A stretch of 64,000 bases of DNA from Plantactinospora endophytica (GCF_016862915.1 NZ_BONW01000017.1:158820-222819); one strand, 5' to 3'. Numbered from the stretch's first letter, positions 26,969-35,213 are shown. Numbers and translations: made by a program. The notes: a model not told the origin generated them from the sequence alone.

Positions 26969-28396
26969 TCAGCTCCCGCAGGACGGGCGGCCCCGCCCCG
27001 TCCCCGCCGACACGTCGAGCACCACCAGCGGATTGCGTACCGGATCCGGCGTGAGCCGTTCCAGCGCGACCTGGTCGGTGATCCACGGGTCCGGCGCGTT
27101 CACCGAGCCGTTCAGCACCAGCGCCCGCGCGCGGCAGCCGCCGCCGAAGGTGGCGGTCCCGCCCCGGCTGCTGGCCGGCTCGGTGTGCGGCAGCGCCCGG
27201 ATCGACCGGAATCCGGTGCTGTGTCGCCAGATGTCGGCCAGCGACCGGTCCCGGACGTTCGCGGCGACGAACCGGGGGCCGAGGAAGCTGCACGGGTTGA
27301 CGTCGCCCGCGACCGAGACCGAGCAGACCAGGTTGCCGGCGCCGCAGCCGTAGTTCTGCTGCACCACCGACTGGGTATCCCGCCGGGTGTGCGGGCCGAA
27401 CGGGTCGATCTGGCGCAGCTCCATCCGGTCGTCGTCCAGCCGGGCCAGGGTGTTCAGCGCGGTGTTGTACTCGGCGAAGGTCGGCATCAGCTCCAGGTGC
27501 CGCTGTGCCACCCCGACCGGGTAGAGCGGCCGGAACACCGCCGTGTCCGCGCCCACCTCGCGGGCGAGCCGGGCACACGCCTCGACCTCCGCGACGTTCG
27601 AGCGCATGATCGTGAAAGCCAGCGTGAACCGGGCGTACCGGCGGAGCACCGCCAACCGGTCCAGCACCCGGTCGAAGGTGCCGGCGCCGCGTACCCGGTC
27701 GTTGCTCTCGGCCGTGGCGCCCTCCAGGCTGACGTTGAGCCAGACCAGTTCCCGCCGGCCGAACTCCCGGGCGATCTCCTCGGTGACCAGCAGCCCGTTG
27801 GTGGTGACACAGGGGGCGAGACCATGCGCGGTGGCGAGGTCGATGATCTGGAACAGGTCCTTGCGGAGCAGCGGTTCACCGCCGGTGAGGCCGAGCCGGA
27901 AACTGCCGAGGCTCGCCATCTCGGCGAAGAGCCGATCGATCTCGGCCAGGCTCAGCCGCCGCTCCCGACGCGGCAGGTCCCCCGCGAAGCAGTGCGTACA
28001 GCTCAGGTTGCAGGCGGAGACGACCTCCAGGTGTACGGCGAGCGGCCCGGCCAGGTGGTCGGCCGGCGGTTCCGGACCGTCGAGCACGACACCGGCGAAC
28101 CGGTGCCCCACCGTGAAGAAGCCCAGCTCGTAGAAGTGCTCGTAGAACCGGAGCAGCCGCTCGCGGTGCCCGTCGTCGGCCACCTCCGACAGCACCTCCC
28201 CGACCGGCCGGTCGACGAGCCGGCGCAGCAGTGCGGTGGCCTCGGCGTCGAACGGCAGGTACCGCGAGGTGCGGCGGTCGAAGACCAGGCTGCCGAAGTG
28301 CTGCGGAACCAGCACCAGCGGAGGCGGGGGCGGCGACGGGGGCGGCATCGTGGCCGGCGTCGGGGACGGGGACTGGGCCGCCGCCGCGCCGGTCAC
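26969..28396 (-). CDS. Radical SAM/SPASM peptide- or protein-modifying enzyme
   Basis: 475 aa from GTG 28396, which overlaps the upstream stop (GTGA). After a Pro-rich start, residues about 27-95 resemble a PqqD-like peptide-recognition domain (LVPQHFGSLVFDRRTSRYLP, then FDAEATALLRRLVD). The [4Fe-4S] SAM motif CNLSCTHC is at residues 129-136, with GLTGGEPLLRKD as the GGE motif. A SPASM-type C-terminal domain has CGAGNLVCSVSVAGDVNPCSFLG and a later Cys (GGGCRARAL) for auxiliary clusters. Such enzymes install thioether, C-C or other crosslinks in ribosomal peptides or proteins. No precursor peptide gene is evident nearby. Confidence 0.88.
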   Translation of the reverse strand: MTGAAAAQSPSPTPATMPPPSPPPPPLVLVPQHFGSLVFDRRTSRYLPFDAEATALLRRLVDRPVGEVLSEVADDGHRERLLRFYEHFYELGFFTVGHRFAGVVLDGPEPPADHLAGPLAVHLEVVSACNLSCTHCFAGDLPRRERRLSLAEIDRLFAEMASLGSFRLGLTGGEPLLRKDLFQIIDLATAHGLAPCVTTNGLLVTEEIAREFGRRELVWLNVSLEGATAESNDRVRGAGTFDRVLDRLAVLRRYARFTLAFTIMRSNVAEVEACARLAREVGADTAVFRPLYPVGVAQRHLELMPTFAEYNTALNTLARLDDDRMELRQIDPFGPHTRRDTQSVVQQNYGCGAGNLVCSVSVAGDVNPCSFLGPRFVAANVRDRSLADIWRHSTGFRSIRALPHTEPASSRGGTATFGGGCRARALVLNGSVNAPDPWITDQVALERLTPDPVRNPLVVLDVSAGTGRGRPSCGS

Positions 28397-29034
28397 CGGG
28401 TACCGCCGGGTGGGGTGAGCCGGAAGCCGGCGCGTACCCAGATCCGGTCGGCGGCCACCGGCACGCCCAACCCCACCGCACCCAGCTCGCCGAGCCGCCC
28501 GACCTGGTAGCCGGCCTGGTCCCAGCCGGTACCCTCGGGCGGCCGGTGCGCGGTCCGGGGCTCCATCGGCGCCCAGTCGCCGTCGTCGAAACCCGGGCGG
28601 GTCCAGCGGTCGTCGGCCGGCTCGACCGGCGACCACCGCCAGCCGCCGTCCACGGTGGACAGGATCGAGATCTCGACCGCCTGCTCCGGGGTGGAGTCGA
28701 CGTGCGGGTCGTGGCCCGGGCGGTGCACGGCGGCGAACATCAGCGCGATGAACGCCGGGTCGACGTCCGCGACGGTGAAGGCGAGGACGTGCTCGCCGTA
28801 CGGGACGACCGGGCGGGCCGAGGGCGGCTCCACGCCGTCGAGCAGGAACCGGCACTCCCCGGCAGCGTAGAGCTGGACCCGCAGCGGCACCCCGGCCAGC
28901 GGGTCCCGCCAGCGGAGCACCACGCCGCCACAACCGGCCGGCACCTCGCAGTGCCCGTGCTCCTCCAGGATGAACAGCGGCGACTCCTTGGCGTACCTCG
29001 ACACCGAGTTGAGTTTCAGTTCCCGGTCCGGCAT
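28393..29034 (-). CDS. Uncharacterised jelly-roll-like protein of the radical SAM cassette
   Basis: 213 aa from ATG 29034, chosen for the AGAGGTGG just upstream. No signal peptide. The sequence looks all-beta: GGVVLRWRDPLAGVPLRVQLYAAG, then VPYGEHVLAFTVAD. The C-terminal half carries a carbohydrate-binding/jelly-roll signature (GGWRWSPVEPADDRWTRPGFDDGDWAPM, then IWVRAGFRLTP), as in galactose-binding-like domains. The N-terminus has two Cys in HCEVPAGCGG and another in GECRF. It is the first gene of the operon, so it could be substrate, carrier or recognition partner of the enzymes; this is inference. Confidence 0.65.
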   Translation of the reverse strand: MPDRELKLNSVSRYAKESPLFILEEHGHCEVPAGCGGVVLRWRDPLAGVPLRVQLYAAGECRFLLDGVEPPSARPVVPYGEHVLAFTVADVDPAFIALMFAAVHRPGHDPHVDSTPEQAVEISILSTVDGGWRWSPVEPADDRWTRPGFDDGDWAPMEPRTAHRPPEGTGWDQAGYQVGRLGELGAVGLGVPVAADRIWVRAGFRLTPPGGTR

Positions 29035-29155
29035 GCCCACCTCTCGTCCCGCCGCTCCAAGGTCGCCCAACCTACCGCAGCGACGCCAGCCGGAGACGTA
29101 CCCTTTCCGGTGCTTTCCGGCCGGAATCCGGCCCGGATTTCCCCTGGTCCGACGG

Positions 29156-29195
29156 TTATCCACAGGGCGACGCGGTTTTACACAGGTTGTTCACA
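29156..29195. promoter_or_regulatory. Cluster of DnaA-box-like nonamers
   Basis: TTATCCACA (29156-29164) equals the classical DnaA box. TTTTACACA (29176-29184) and TTGTTCACA (29187-29195) are related; the last differs by one base from the actinobacterial TTGTCCACA. All point the same way in 40 bp, upstream of the response regulator promoter. Confidence 0.5.
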
Positions 29196-29226
29196 ACGTG
29201 GTCCCGCTTCCCGCACGCCGGGTTTC

Positions 29227-29232
29227 TACAGT
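29227..29232 (+). promoter_or_regulatory. -10 element TACAGT, leaderless response regulator start
   Basis: TACAGT ends seven bases before ATG 29240 and no ribosome binding site separates them, so the regulator mRNA is probably leaderless. Confidence 0.5.
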
Positions 29233-29239
29233 CAGTGGC

Positions 29240-29926
29240 ATGACGGAACGCCGGATCCTGGTCGTGGAGGACGAGCGCACCATCGCGGAGTCGGTGGCCG
29301 CCCGGCTGCGGGCCGAGGGCTTCGTGGTGGACATCGCGCGGGACGGGCCGGGCGCCGTCGAGGCGTTCCGCAGCGGTCGCCCCGAACTCGTCGTCCTCGA
29401 CGTGATGCTGCCCGGCTTCGACGGGCTGGAGGTGTGCCGGCGGATCCAGGCCGACCGGCCGGTACCGGTGCTGATGCTGACCGCCCGGGACGACGAGACG
29501 GACCTGCTGGTCGGGCTCGCCGTCGGGGCCGACGACTATCTCACCAAGCCGTTCTCGCTGCGCGAACTCGCCGCCCGGGTGCACGCGCTGCTGCGTCGGG
29601 TCGACCGGGCCGCGAGCGCGGCCCGGGACGGGGCCGAGATCCTCCGGATCGGGAACCTCGAAATCAACCAGGCCGAACGGCGGGTCCGCCGGGACGGGGT
29701 CGAGGCACACCTCACCCCGACCGAGTTCGACCTGCTGACGCACTTCGCCAACCGGCCCCGGACGGTACTGCCCCGGGAACGGCTGCTCGCCGACGTCTGG
29801 GGCTGGGCCGACGGCTCGGGTACCCGCACCGTCGACAGCCACGTCAAGGCGCTGCGCCGCAAGCTCGGCGCCGATCTCATCCGCACCGTGCACGGCGTCG
29901 GCTACGCGTTGGAGGTACGCCCGTGA
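29240..29926 (+). CDS. OmpR/PhoB-type response regulator
   Basis: 228 aa. Receiver domain 1-118 with acidic pocket Glu10/Asp11, phosphoacceptor Asp54 (VVLDVMLPGFDG), Thr81 and Lys103 (LTKPF). Winged-helix DNA-binding domain in the C-terminal 100 residues (LTPTEFDLLTHFANRP, then GTRTVDSHVKALRRKLG). Cognate kinase is next in the operon. The C-terminal TGA is the first stop of the GTGA chain in the following 56-bp repeats. Confidence 0.94.
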   Translation: MTERRILVVEDERTIAESVAARLRAEGFVVDIARDGPGAVEAFRSGRPELVVLDVMLPGFDGLEVCRRIQADRPVPVLMLTARDDETDLLVGLAVGADDYLTKPFSLRELAARVHALLRRVDRAASAARDGAEILRIGNLEINQAERRVRRDGVEAHLTPTEFDLLTHFANRPRTVLPRERLLADVWGWADGSGTRTVDSHVKALRRKLGADLIRTVHGVGYALEVRP

Positions 29927-30034
29927 GCGCGAGGAGTGAGCTTGCGAGCCCCGCAGTCGCGAACGAAAGGACTGCACCGTGAGCGCGAGGAGTGAGCTTG
30001 CGAGCCCCGCAGTCGCGAACGAAAGGACTGCACC
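29923..30034 (+). repeat. Perfect 56-bp tandem repeat forming two GTGA-linked mini-ORFs
   Basis: Two identical 56-bp units (29923-29978, 29979-30034). Each starts GTGAGCGCGAGG and ends GAAAGGACTGCACC. The regulator stop is the TGA of the first GTGA. Each unit can encode a 19-aa peptide (VSARSELASPAVANERTAP) whose own TGA overlaps the next GTG. The second mini-ORF stop (30036-30038) overlaps the kinase GTG at 30035. GAAAGGA in the unit is well placed (about 8 bases) as ribosome binding site for the kinase. Removing both units would restore a simple GTGA overlap between regulator and kinase. Confidence 0.95.
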
Positions 30035-31153
30035 GTGACCGGCTTCTGGACCGGGGTGAACCGGACGATGGACGTACTGCCCCGACCGCTGGACCCGATC
30101 TGGTCGATCAAACTGAAGCTCGGCATCCTGATGGTCGGCTCGGGAGCCGCCGGGATGACCGTCTTCATCATCGGCATCGGCTGGCTGCCGCCCTGGACCA
30201 CCGGTACGGCGGTGGTGCTGGCGCTGCTCACCTCGCAGCTCCTGGCCCACGGCATGACCTCGCCACTGCGCGAGATGACCGCCGCCGCACGGGCGATGGC
30301 CCGGGGCGACTACACCCGGCGGGTACGGGCCAGTTCCCGGGACGAGGTCGGCACGCTGGCCGCCGCGTTCAACCAGATGGCGGGCGACCTGGCCGAGGCC
30401 GACCGGCGTCGACGGGAGCTGATCGCGAACGTGTCGCACGAGCTGCGTACCCCGATCACCGCCCTCCAGGGTGTACTGGAGAACATCGTCGACGGGGTGG
30501 CGGAGCCGGACCTGCCGACGCTGCGGGTCGCGCTGGCCCAGACCGAGCGGCTCGGTCACCTCGTCGCCGACCTGCTCGACCTGTCCCGGCTGGACGCCGG
30601 GGTGCTGCCGCTGCGCCGGGAGGACCTCGACGTGGCGGAGTTCCTGGCCGAGGTGATCCAACAGGCCGCGGTGACCGCGTCCGGTGCCGGGCGCGACGTC
30701 CGGTTCGAGGTACGCCAGCAGTCCGCCCCGCTGACCGTGCGGGCCGATCCCCGGCGGCTGCACCAGGTCTTCGCCAACCTGCTGGACAACGCCGCCCGGC
30801 ACAGTCCAGCCGGCGGCACCGTACTGGTCAGCGCCGAGCGGGTCGGCGACGAGATGCGGTTCGAGGTGACCGACGAGGGCGAGGGGATTCCGGCCCGGCT
30901 CCGGCCGGAGGTGTTCGAACGGTTCACCCGGGGCGAGCGGACCAGCGACGGCGGTACCGGGCTGGGCCTGGCGATCGCGCACTGGGTGGTGGAACTGCAC
31001 GGCGGCAGCATCGCGGTGGCCGACCGCCCCCTGGTCGAGTCCGGTACGTCGATCGGCGCGAACCGACCCGTCGGCTGCCAGATCCGGGTGAGCCTGCCGA
31101 TGGTGCCACCGCTCGCCGGAGCGCATTCCGCCGTACTGGTGGAGCAAAGGTGA
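30035..31153 (+). CDS. Sensor histidine kinase (HAMP-HisKA-HATPase)
   Basis: 372 aa from GTG 30035. Two adjacent membrane helices (about 29-49 and 55-75) with almost no extracellular loop, then HAMP (75-128, PLREMTAAARAMARGDYTRR). HisKA follows with phosphoacceptor His135 (NVSHELRTP), then the ATPase with N box NLLDNAARHS, G1 DEGEGIP, F box FERFTRG and G2 GTGLGLAI. The lack of a sensor domain suggests detection within the membrane. The next gene overlaps by 4 bp. Confidence 0.93.
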   Translation: MTGFWTGVNRTMDVLPRPLDPIWSIKLKLGILMVGSGAAGMTVFIIGIGWLPPWTTGTAVVLALLTSQLLAHGMTSPLREMTAAARAMARGDYTRRVRASSRDEVGTLAAAFNQMAGDLAEADRRRRELIANVSHELRTPITALQGVLENIVDGVAEPDLPTLRVALAQTERLGHLVADLLDLSRLDAGVLPLRREDLDVAEFLAEVIQQAAVTASGAGRDVRFEVRQQSAPLTVRADPRRLHQVFANLLDNAARHSPAGGTVLVSAERVGDEMRFEVTDEGEGIPARLRPEVFERFTRGERTSDGGTGLGLAIAHWVVELHGGSIAVADRPLVESGTSIGANRPVGCQIRVSLPMVPPLAGAHSAVLVEQR

Positions 31154-33216
31154 GCGACGTGGACCCGACGAAGCAGGACCAACCGACCCCGGACCAACCA
31201 ACCCCGAACGGGCCGAGCACGACCGGACCGAGCACGACCAGACCGACCACGACCGGACCGACCACGACCGGACCGACCACGACCGGACCGACCACGACCG
31301 GGCCGAGCAGGGACGGGGGTCCCGGCAGCACGGCTTCGGGTGACAGCGCCTCCGCCCCGGCCGACCCGCCGCCGCCGGCTTCCGCCGGGCCGGTCGGCGT
31401 GCCCGCCCCGGCTCAGCGTCCGGGCCCGACGGCGCCGGGTCCGGTGGCCGGGCCGGCACCGGGTCCGACCCCGCTCCGGCCACTCGGGCCGCCGCCGCCC
31501 GGCGGTGCCCCGATGGTCTGGGCACCGGCCGCACCCGTAGCCGGCTGGGGTATGGCACCGGGTCCGGTGGCCGTGCCCGCCCCGTCGTGGATCGCCACCC
31601 GCTGGCCCGGGCCGATCGGTGGCCCGACCCGTCCGGTGCTCGTCGGGGTGGCAGCGGCGGCGACCGTCGCTGCGGTGAGCATCCCGTTGACCCGGGCCGG
31701 CATCGGCTGGCTGATCGCCGGACTCGCCGGGACGGCCGCCCTGGTCACCGCCGCCTGGCCCACCGCACACCCCGCCGACACCCGCCCAACCGACACCCCG
31801 GGCAACACCCGCCCGACCGACACCCCGGGAAACATCCACTCGGCCGGCGCCCCTGGCGGTACCCGACCGCCGAGCACCGGGAGCGGCACCCGCCCGGTCG
31901 GTACCGGGAGCGGCACCCGCCCGGCGAGCGGCCCGGCCGAGGGCTGGCGCCGAGTCGGCTGGGTCCGGCCGCTCTGGGCCGCCGCGACCGTCGCGCTGCT
32001 CGGCGTCGGCACGATCCGGGCGGCGGGCTGGCTGTTCGTACTCTGCCTGCTCACCGCCGCGCTCACGGCGACGTTGACCATCACGGACGGCCGGTCGGTA
32101 CGCGCACTCCTGTTCTCCGCCCTGGTCCCGCCGGCAGCCGTGATCGAGGCGATGCCGTGGCTGGCCAAGGGGCTGACCCGGTCGGCAGGGTCGGGTCGGG
32201 GGCCGGCGGTGGCGCGTACCCTGGTCAGCGTTGTCGTGTCGCTCGGCCTGCTCGTCGTCTTCGGCCTGCTCTTCTCCTCCGCCGACGCGGCCTTCGCCGG
32301 ACTGCTGGACCAAATCCTTCCGGAACTCTCGGTGCGCACCATGTTCCGCTGGGTGTTCCTGTTCGTCACGGTCGGCGCGGCGCTGCTCGGCGCGGCGTAC
32401 GTGCTCGCGGCCCCGCCGGACCTGACCGGGATGGCGGCCGACCCGAGCCGTCGACGGCTCCACCGGGCCGAGTGGATGCTGCCGGTCGTCCTGCTCGACG
32501 CGCTCTTCGCCGGGTTCGTCGCGGTCCAGGTCACCACCCTCTTCGGTGGCTCGGAGCACGTGCTGCGGACCGCCGGGCTCACCTACGCCGAGTACGCCCG
32601 GCGCGGCTTCTGGCAACTGCTCGCCGTCTCCCTGCTCACCCTGCTGGTGATCGGCGCCGCCGCCCGCTGGGCGCCCCGGAAGAGCCGGACGGACCGGGCG
32701 CTGATCCGGATCCTGCTCGGCGCGCTGACCCTGCTCAGCCTGGTGGTGGTGGCCTCGGCACTGTTCCGGATGGACGTCTACGCCGACGCGTACGGCGCGA
32801 CCCGGCTCCGGCTGCTGGTCGCCGTCTGCGAGGCGTGGTTGGGGCTGGTCTTCGTGCTGATCGCGCTGGCCGGGGTACGGCTGGCCGCCCGCTGGCTGCC
32901 CGGACTGGCGATCGGTACGGCGGTCCTCGCGCTGCTCACCCTGGCGCTGGCGAATCCGGACCGGCTGATCGCCGAGCACAACGTCGACCGGTACCGGCAG
33001 AGCGGCCAGATCGACATCGCCTACCTGTCCGGGCTCTCCGCCGACGCGGTACCGGCGCTCGACCGGCTGCCGGATTCGCTGCGCGACTGCGCGCTGTGGA
33101 GCCTGGCGGCCGGTTCCCGACCGGACGACTGGCGGGAGACCAATCTCGCCCGGATCGAGGCCCGCCGGATTCTTGCCGAGCGCCCGGCGACCAGCCGAAG
33201 GTTCTGCCCGACCTGA
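31150..33216 (+). CDS. DUF4153/DUF4173-like polytopic membrane protein
   Basis: 688 aa from GTG 31150 (GTGA overlap with the kinase stop). The first 165 residues are Pro/Thr/Gly-rich and low in complexity, including a TTTGP array. About eleven membrane helices follow, with a further low-complexity insertion (DTRPTDTPGN repeats, STGSGTRP repeats) after the first two. The blocks GRSVRALLFSALVPPAAVIEAMPWLAKGL, YAEYARRGFWQLLAVSLLTLLVIG and MDVYADAYGATRLRL are typical of DUF4153/DUF4173 proteins. It is co-transcribed with the two-component system and may feed or receive its signal. Confidence 0.85.
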   Translation: MSDVDPTKQDQPTPDQPTPNGPSTTGPSTTRPTTTGPTTTGPTTTGPTTTGPSRDGGPGSTASGDSASAPADPPPPASAGPVGVPAPAQRPGPTAPGPVAGPAPGPTPLRPLGPPPPGGAPMVWAPAAPVAGWGMAPGPVAVPAPSWIATRWPGPIGGPTRPVLVGVAAAATVAAVSIPLTRAGIGWLIAGLAGTAALVTAAWPTAHPADTRPTDTPGNTRPTDTPGNIHSAGAPGGTRPPSTGSGTRPVGTGSGTRPASGPAEGWRRVGWVRPLWAAATVALLGVGTIRAAGWLFVLCLLTAALTATLTITDGRSVRALLFSALVPPAAVIEAMPWLAKGLTRSAGSGRGPAVARTLVSVVVSLGLLVVFGLLFSSADAAFAGLLDQILPELSVRTMFRWVFLFVTVGAALLGAAYVLAAPPDLTGMAADPSRRRLHRAEWMLPVVLLDALFAGFVAVQVTTLFGGSEHVLRTAGLTYAEYARRGFWQLLAVSLLTLLVIGAAARWAPRKSRTDRALIRILLGALTLLSLVVVASALFRMDVYADAYGATRLRLLVAVCEAWLGLVFVLIALAGVRLAARWLPGLAIGTAVLALLTLALANPDRLIAEHNVDRYRQSGQIDIAYLSGLSADAVPALDRLPDSLRDCALWSLAAGSRPDDWRETNLARIEARRILAERPATSRRFCPT
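31216..31305 (+). repeat. 15-bp tandem repeat coding TTTGP
   Basis: Six in-frame units of ACCACGACCGGACCG; the central three are identical, the first two and the last have one or two changes. Confidence 0.9.
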
Positions 33217-33267
33217 CCCGGATCGTGACCTGACCCGGCCCCGACGACGATCTGACTTCGAGGCCCA

Positions 33268-33311
33268 CCCCGGGCCGCCTTCGTTACGGGGGAAGAACTG
33301 GCGGCCCGGGG
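33268..33311. terminator. Bidirectional terminator
   Basis: CCCCGGGCCGCC (33268-33279) and GGCGGCCCGGGG (33300-33311) form a perfect 12-bp stem with a 20-nt loop, between convergent genes ending at 33216 and 33339. Confidence 0.7.
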
Positions 33312-33338
33312 CAGGTGTGGGGTGATGAGGCAGGTTCG

Positions 33339-33626
33339 TCAACGTCGGCGCGGTACCCAGTAGAGGATCTGGCCGACGATCAGGGCGGGATGCCGGTCGG
33401 GTAACGCCTCCAAGGCGCGAGGAAGATGCGCGGCGAGGTACATCATCAGCCCGACCCGGTTGCCGTCGAAGCCGATCAGGAGTGCCAGGCGGGCGTGTGG
33501 GCAGGGCCAGTCGTGTTCGCATTCCACACAGACGTACGTGGCTCCGGGGAGATGCTGGCCGATCTGGTGCTCAAGCCGGCGCCGTCGGGCGATGTGCCGA
33601 TCCCAGCGCGCCCACGGCCCGATCAC
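33339..33626 (-). CDS. Small His/Cys-containing conserved protein, 95 aa
   Basis: GTG 33626, three bases after the preceding stop. The sequence has a probable metal-binding cluster at about residues 33-44 (CVECEHDWPCPHA: three Cys and two His). An amphipathic helical part follows (GLMMYLAAHLPRALEALPDRHP). The conserved-looking start GPWARWDRHIARRRRLEHQIGQHLPG is basic. Similar short proteins accompany Scr1/DUF397 regulators in Micromonosporaceae in my recollection. Function unknown. Confidence 0.7.
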   Translation of the reverse strand: MIGPWARWDRHIARRRRLEHQIGQHLPGATYVCVECEHDWPCPHARLALLIGFDGNRVGLMMYLAAHLPRALEALPDRHPALIVGQILYWVPRRR

Positions 33627-33629
33627 TGG

Positions 33630-33989
33630 TCAGACCCGCTCGCTGTGCCGGGCGCGGTGTTCCTGGGCGGGCGTGAGGTTTCCGGCCCGGCCGTTGGAGA
33701 GCCTGGGATACGCGCGGGTCGGGCTGTTCCATCCGTCGCGGCGGTTGGCTACGCGGCGCCCCGGCGCCGGGTGAGTCTGCCGGACCGTGGCGGCCACGCG
33801 AGTGATCGCGGCTTCGGCCTGGGCGCGGCGCACCCCCGCCCGGAATGCAGCGCGGTCCGGGATTACCGACGCTGACGGCGACGAAGCGGGGCAGCACCAA
33901 CGGTGCCCGCACCGGCAGAACAGCCAGAGCCGCCGCCAGTCCCGCCGGTGGTAGGGCCGCCCGGTCAAATACCGAAGGAGCCTTCTCAT
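33630..33989 (-). CDS. Small basic Arg-rich protein, 119 aa
   Basis: ATG 33989 with a perfect AGGAGG five bases upstream. Highly basic: MRRLLRYLTGRPYHRRDWRR, then LWLFCRCGHRWCCP with four Cys and one His, which could form a small zinc site (CxCGHxWCC). The C-terminal 70 residues are Arg/Ala-rich and look disordered. No family recognised. Directly upstream of the 95-aa gene and divergent from the HTH regulator. Confidence 0.6.
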   Translation of the reverse strand: MRRLLRYLTGRPYHRRDWRRLWLFCRCGHRWCCPASSPSASVIPDRAAFRAGVRRAQAEAAITRVAATVRQTHPAPGRRVANRRDGWNSPTRAYPRLSNGRAGNLTPAQEHRARHSERV

Positions 33990-34227
33990 CACAACCTCCT
34001 CGGGGAGTTGGAGGGGAGCCAATCTCAGCGGGGGATGAGACCGGCTCCCGGGCGAGTTCCACTCGGGCGCTAAGCGGTCACCGAACAGTTCTGCTGAGTG
34101 ACACTCTGCTGCTTGCGGGCCTACAGTCGACAGTGGAGGAGCTGCTTTCCGGCGTATCAGACCCAGGTCCGGCGGCTCCTGGCGATCTCTGGCAGCTTCG
34201 GGAAAATCGTGGAGAGGTGTGCAAGGC

Positions 34228-35034
34228 GTGGGAATTTCACCTTTGGAGTTCTTGCTTCGGGAGCTGCGCCGCCGCCGTAAGGCCGCGAACATGAGCCAGG
34301 AAGCTCTGGGCGCGAAGTGCTTCTGCTCCAGCTCCCAGATATCCGCGATCGAGAACGGCACGGCACCGCTCACCCTGGAACACCTGCGCTTCGTGGACGC
34401 CGCGCTGGAGACGGACGGCTACTTCGAGAACGCCTGGGACGAGATGGTCAAGGACTACGCGGAGGCCGTGATCTGGCTCCGTGAGTGGATCGTGCTGGAG
34501 CGCGAGGCCGCAGCGCTCCGCTGGTACGAGCAGTCGTTCATCCCCGGCATTTTTCAGACCGAGGCGTACGCGCGGGCGACACTCGGTGTCGGCAAGCTGT
34601 TCACGCCGGACGAAATCGACAAGCGGGTGGCATCACGCATGGAGCGGCAGAGCATCCTCAGCAGAGAGAAGCCGCCGAGCCTCACTGTCGTGCTCGACCA
34701 GTCGGTCCTGGAGCGCACGGTCGGCCGCTCAGGAAAGCTGATGGCCGAGCAGCTTGACCACCTGATCGTCTGCGCGGAGTTGCCCAGCGTTCAGGTCCAC
34801 GTCGTGCCGTCGGACGTCGGGCTCTACCCCGGGCTGGCCGGGTCGTTCATCATCGCCACGATGGAGGACAACCGCCAGTACGGCCACCTGGACCACCAGA
34901 TCGGCGCCGACATCATCGAGCGCCCCAGCGACATTGCTAATCTGACAAGATCGTGGGAGGCCGTGCGGAGCGAGGCGCTCCCGAACAGACAGTCGCTTGA
35001 CTTGATCAAGGAAGTGGCCAAGAGATGGACATGA
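34228..35034 (+). CDS. Scr1-type helix-turn-helix regulator (XRE + DUF5753)
   Basis: 268 aa from GTG 34228, chosen because GGAGAGG (34211-34217) is then ten bases away; an earlier GTG at 34219 is only one base from it. N-terminal XRE HTH (about 5-65: LRRRRKAANMSQEALGAKC, SSSQISAIENGTAP), then DUF5753 (about 85-265: WYEQSFIPGIFQTEAYARA, VVLDQSVLERTVG, VHVVPSDVGLYPGLAGSFII). This family pairs with DUF397 proteins, as seen in the next gene with a 10-bp overlap, and regulates differentiation in Streptomyces (BldB/WhiJ-like systems); some pairs behave as toxin-antitoxin. Confidence 0.9.
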   Translation: MGISPLEFLLRELRRRRKAANMSQEALGAKCFCSSSQISAIENGTAPLTLEHLRFVDAALETDGYFENAWDEMVKDYAEAVIWLREWIVLEREAAALRWYEQSFIPGIFQTEAYARATLGVGKLFTPDEIDKRVASRMERQSILSREKPPSLTVVLDQSVLERTVGRSGKLMAEQLDHLIVCAELPSVQVHVVPSDVGLYPGLAGSFIIATMEDNRQYGHLDHQIGADIIERPSDIANLTRSWEAVRSEALPNRQSLDLIKEVAKRWT

Positions 35035-35213
35035 CCGGCGCACGGTGGCGAAAGTCGACCCGCTCGTCAACGAACGGCGGGTCATGCGTAGAGGTTGCCG
35101 ACAACCTGCCCGGCGTCGTCCTGGTCCGGGACACGAAGGACCGTGACGGCGGAACGCTGGCCTTCGAGCCGGCTGCGTGGCGGGCGTTCGTCGGCCTCGC
35201 AAAGCGGCACTGA
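35025..35213 (+). CDS. DUF397 domain protein
   Basis: 62 aa, overlapping the Scr1 gene by 10 bp. Complete DUF397: ARWRKSTRSSTNGGSCVEVADN at the start, VLVRDTKDRDGGTLAFEPAAWRAFV at the end. Member of a two-gene regulator/partner module. An in-frame ATG two codons later is an alternative start. Confidence 0.92.
   Translation: MDMTGARWRKSTRSSTNGGSCVEVADNLPGVVLVRDTKDRDGGTLAFEPAAWRAFVGLAKRH

Noticed and set aside
29156..29195. DnaA boxes as replication origin
   Set aside because: Only three sites, and no dnaA, dnaN, recF, gyrB or rpmH genes in the window.
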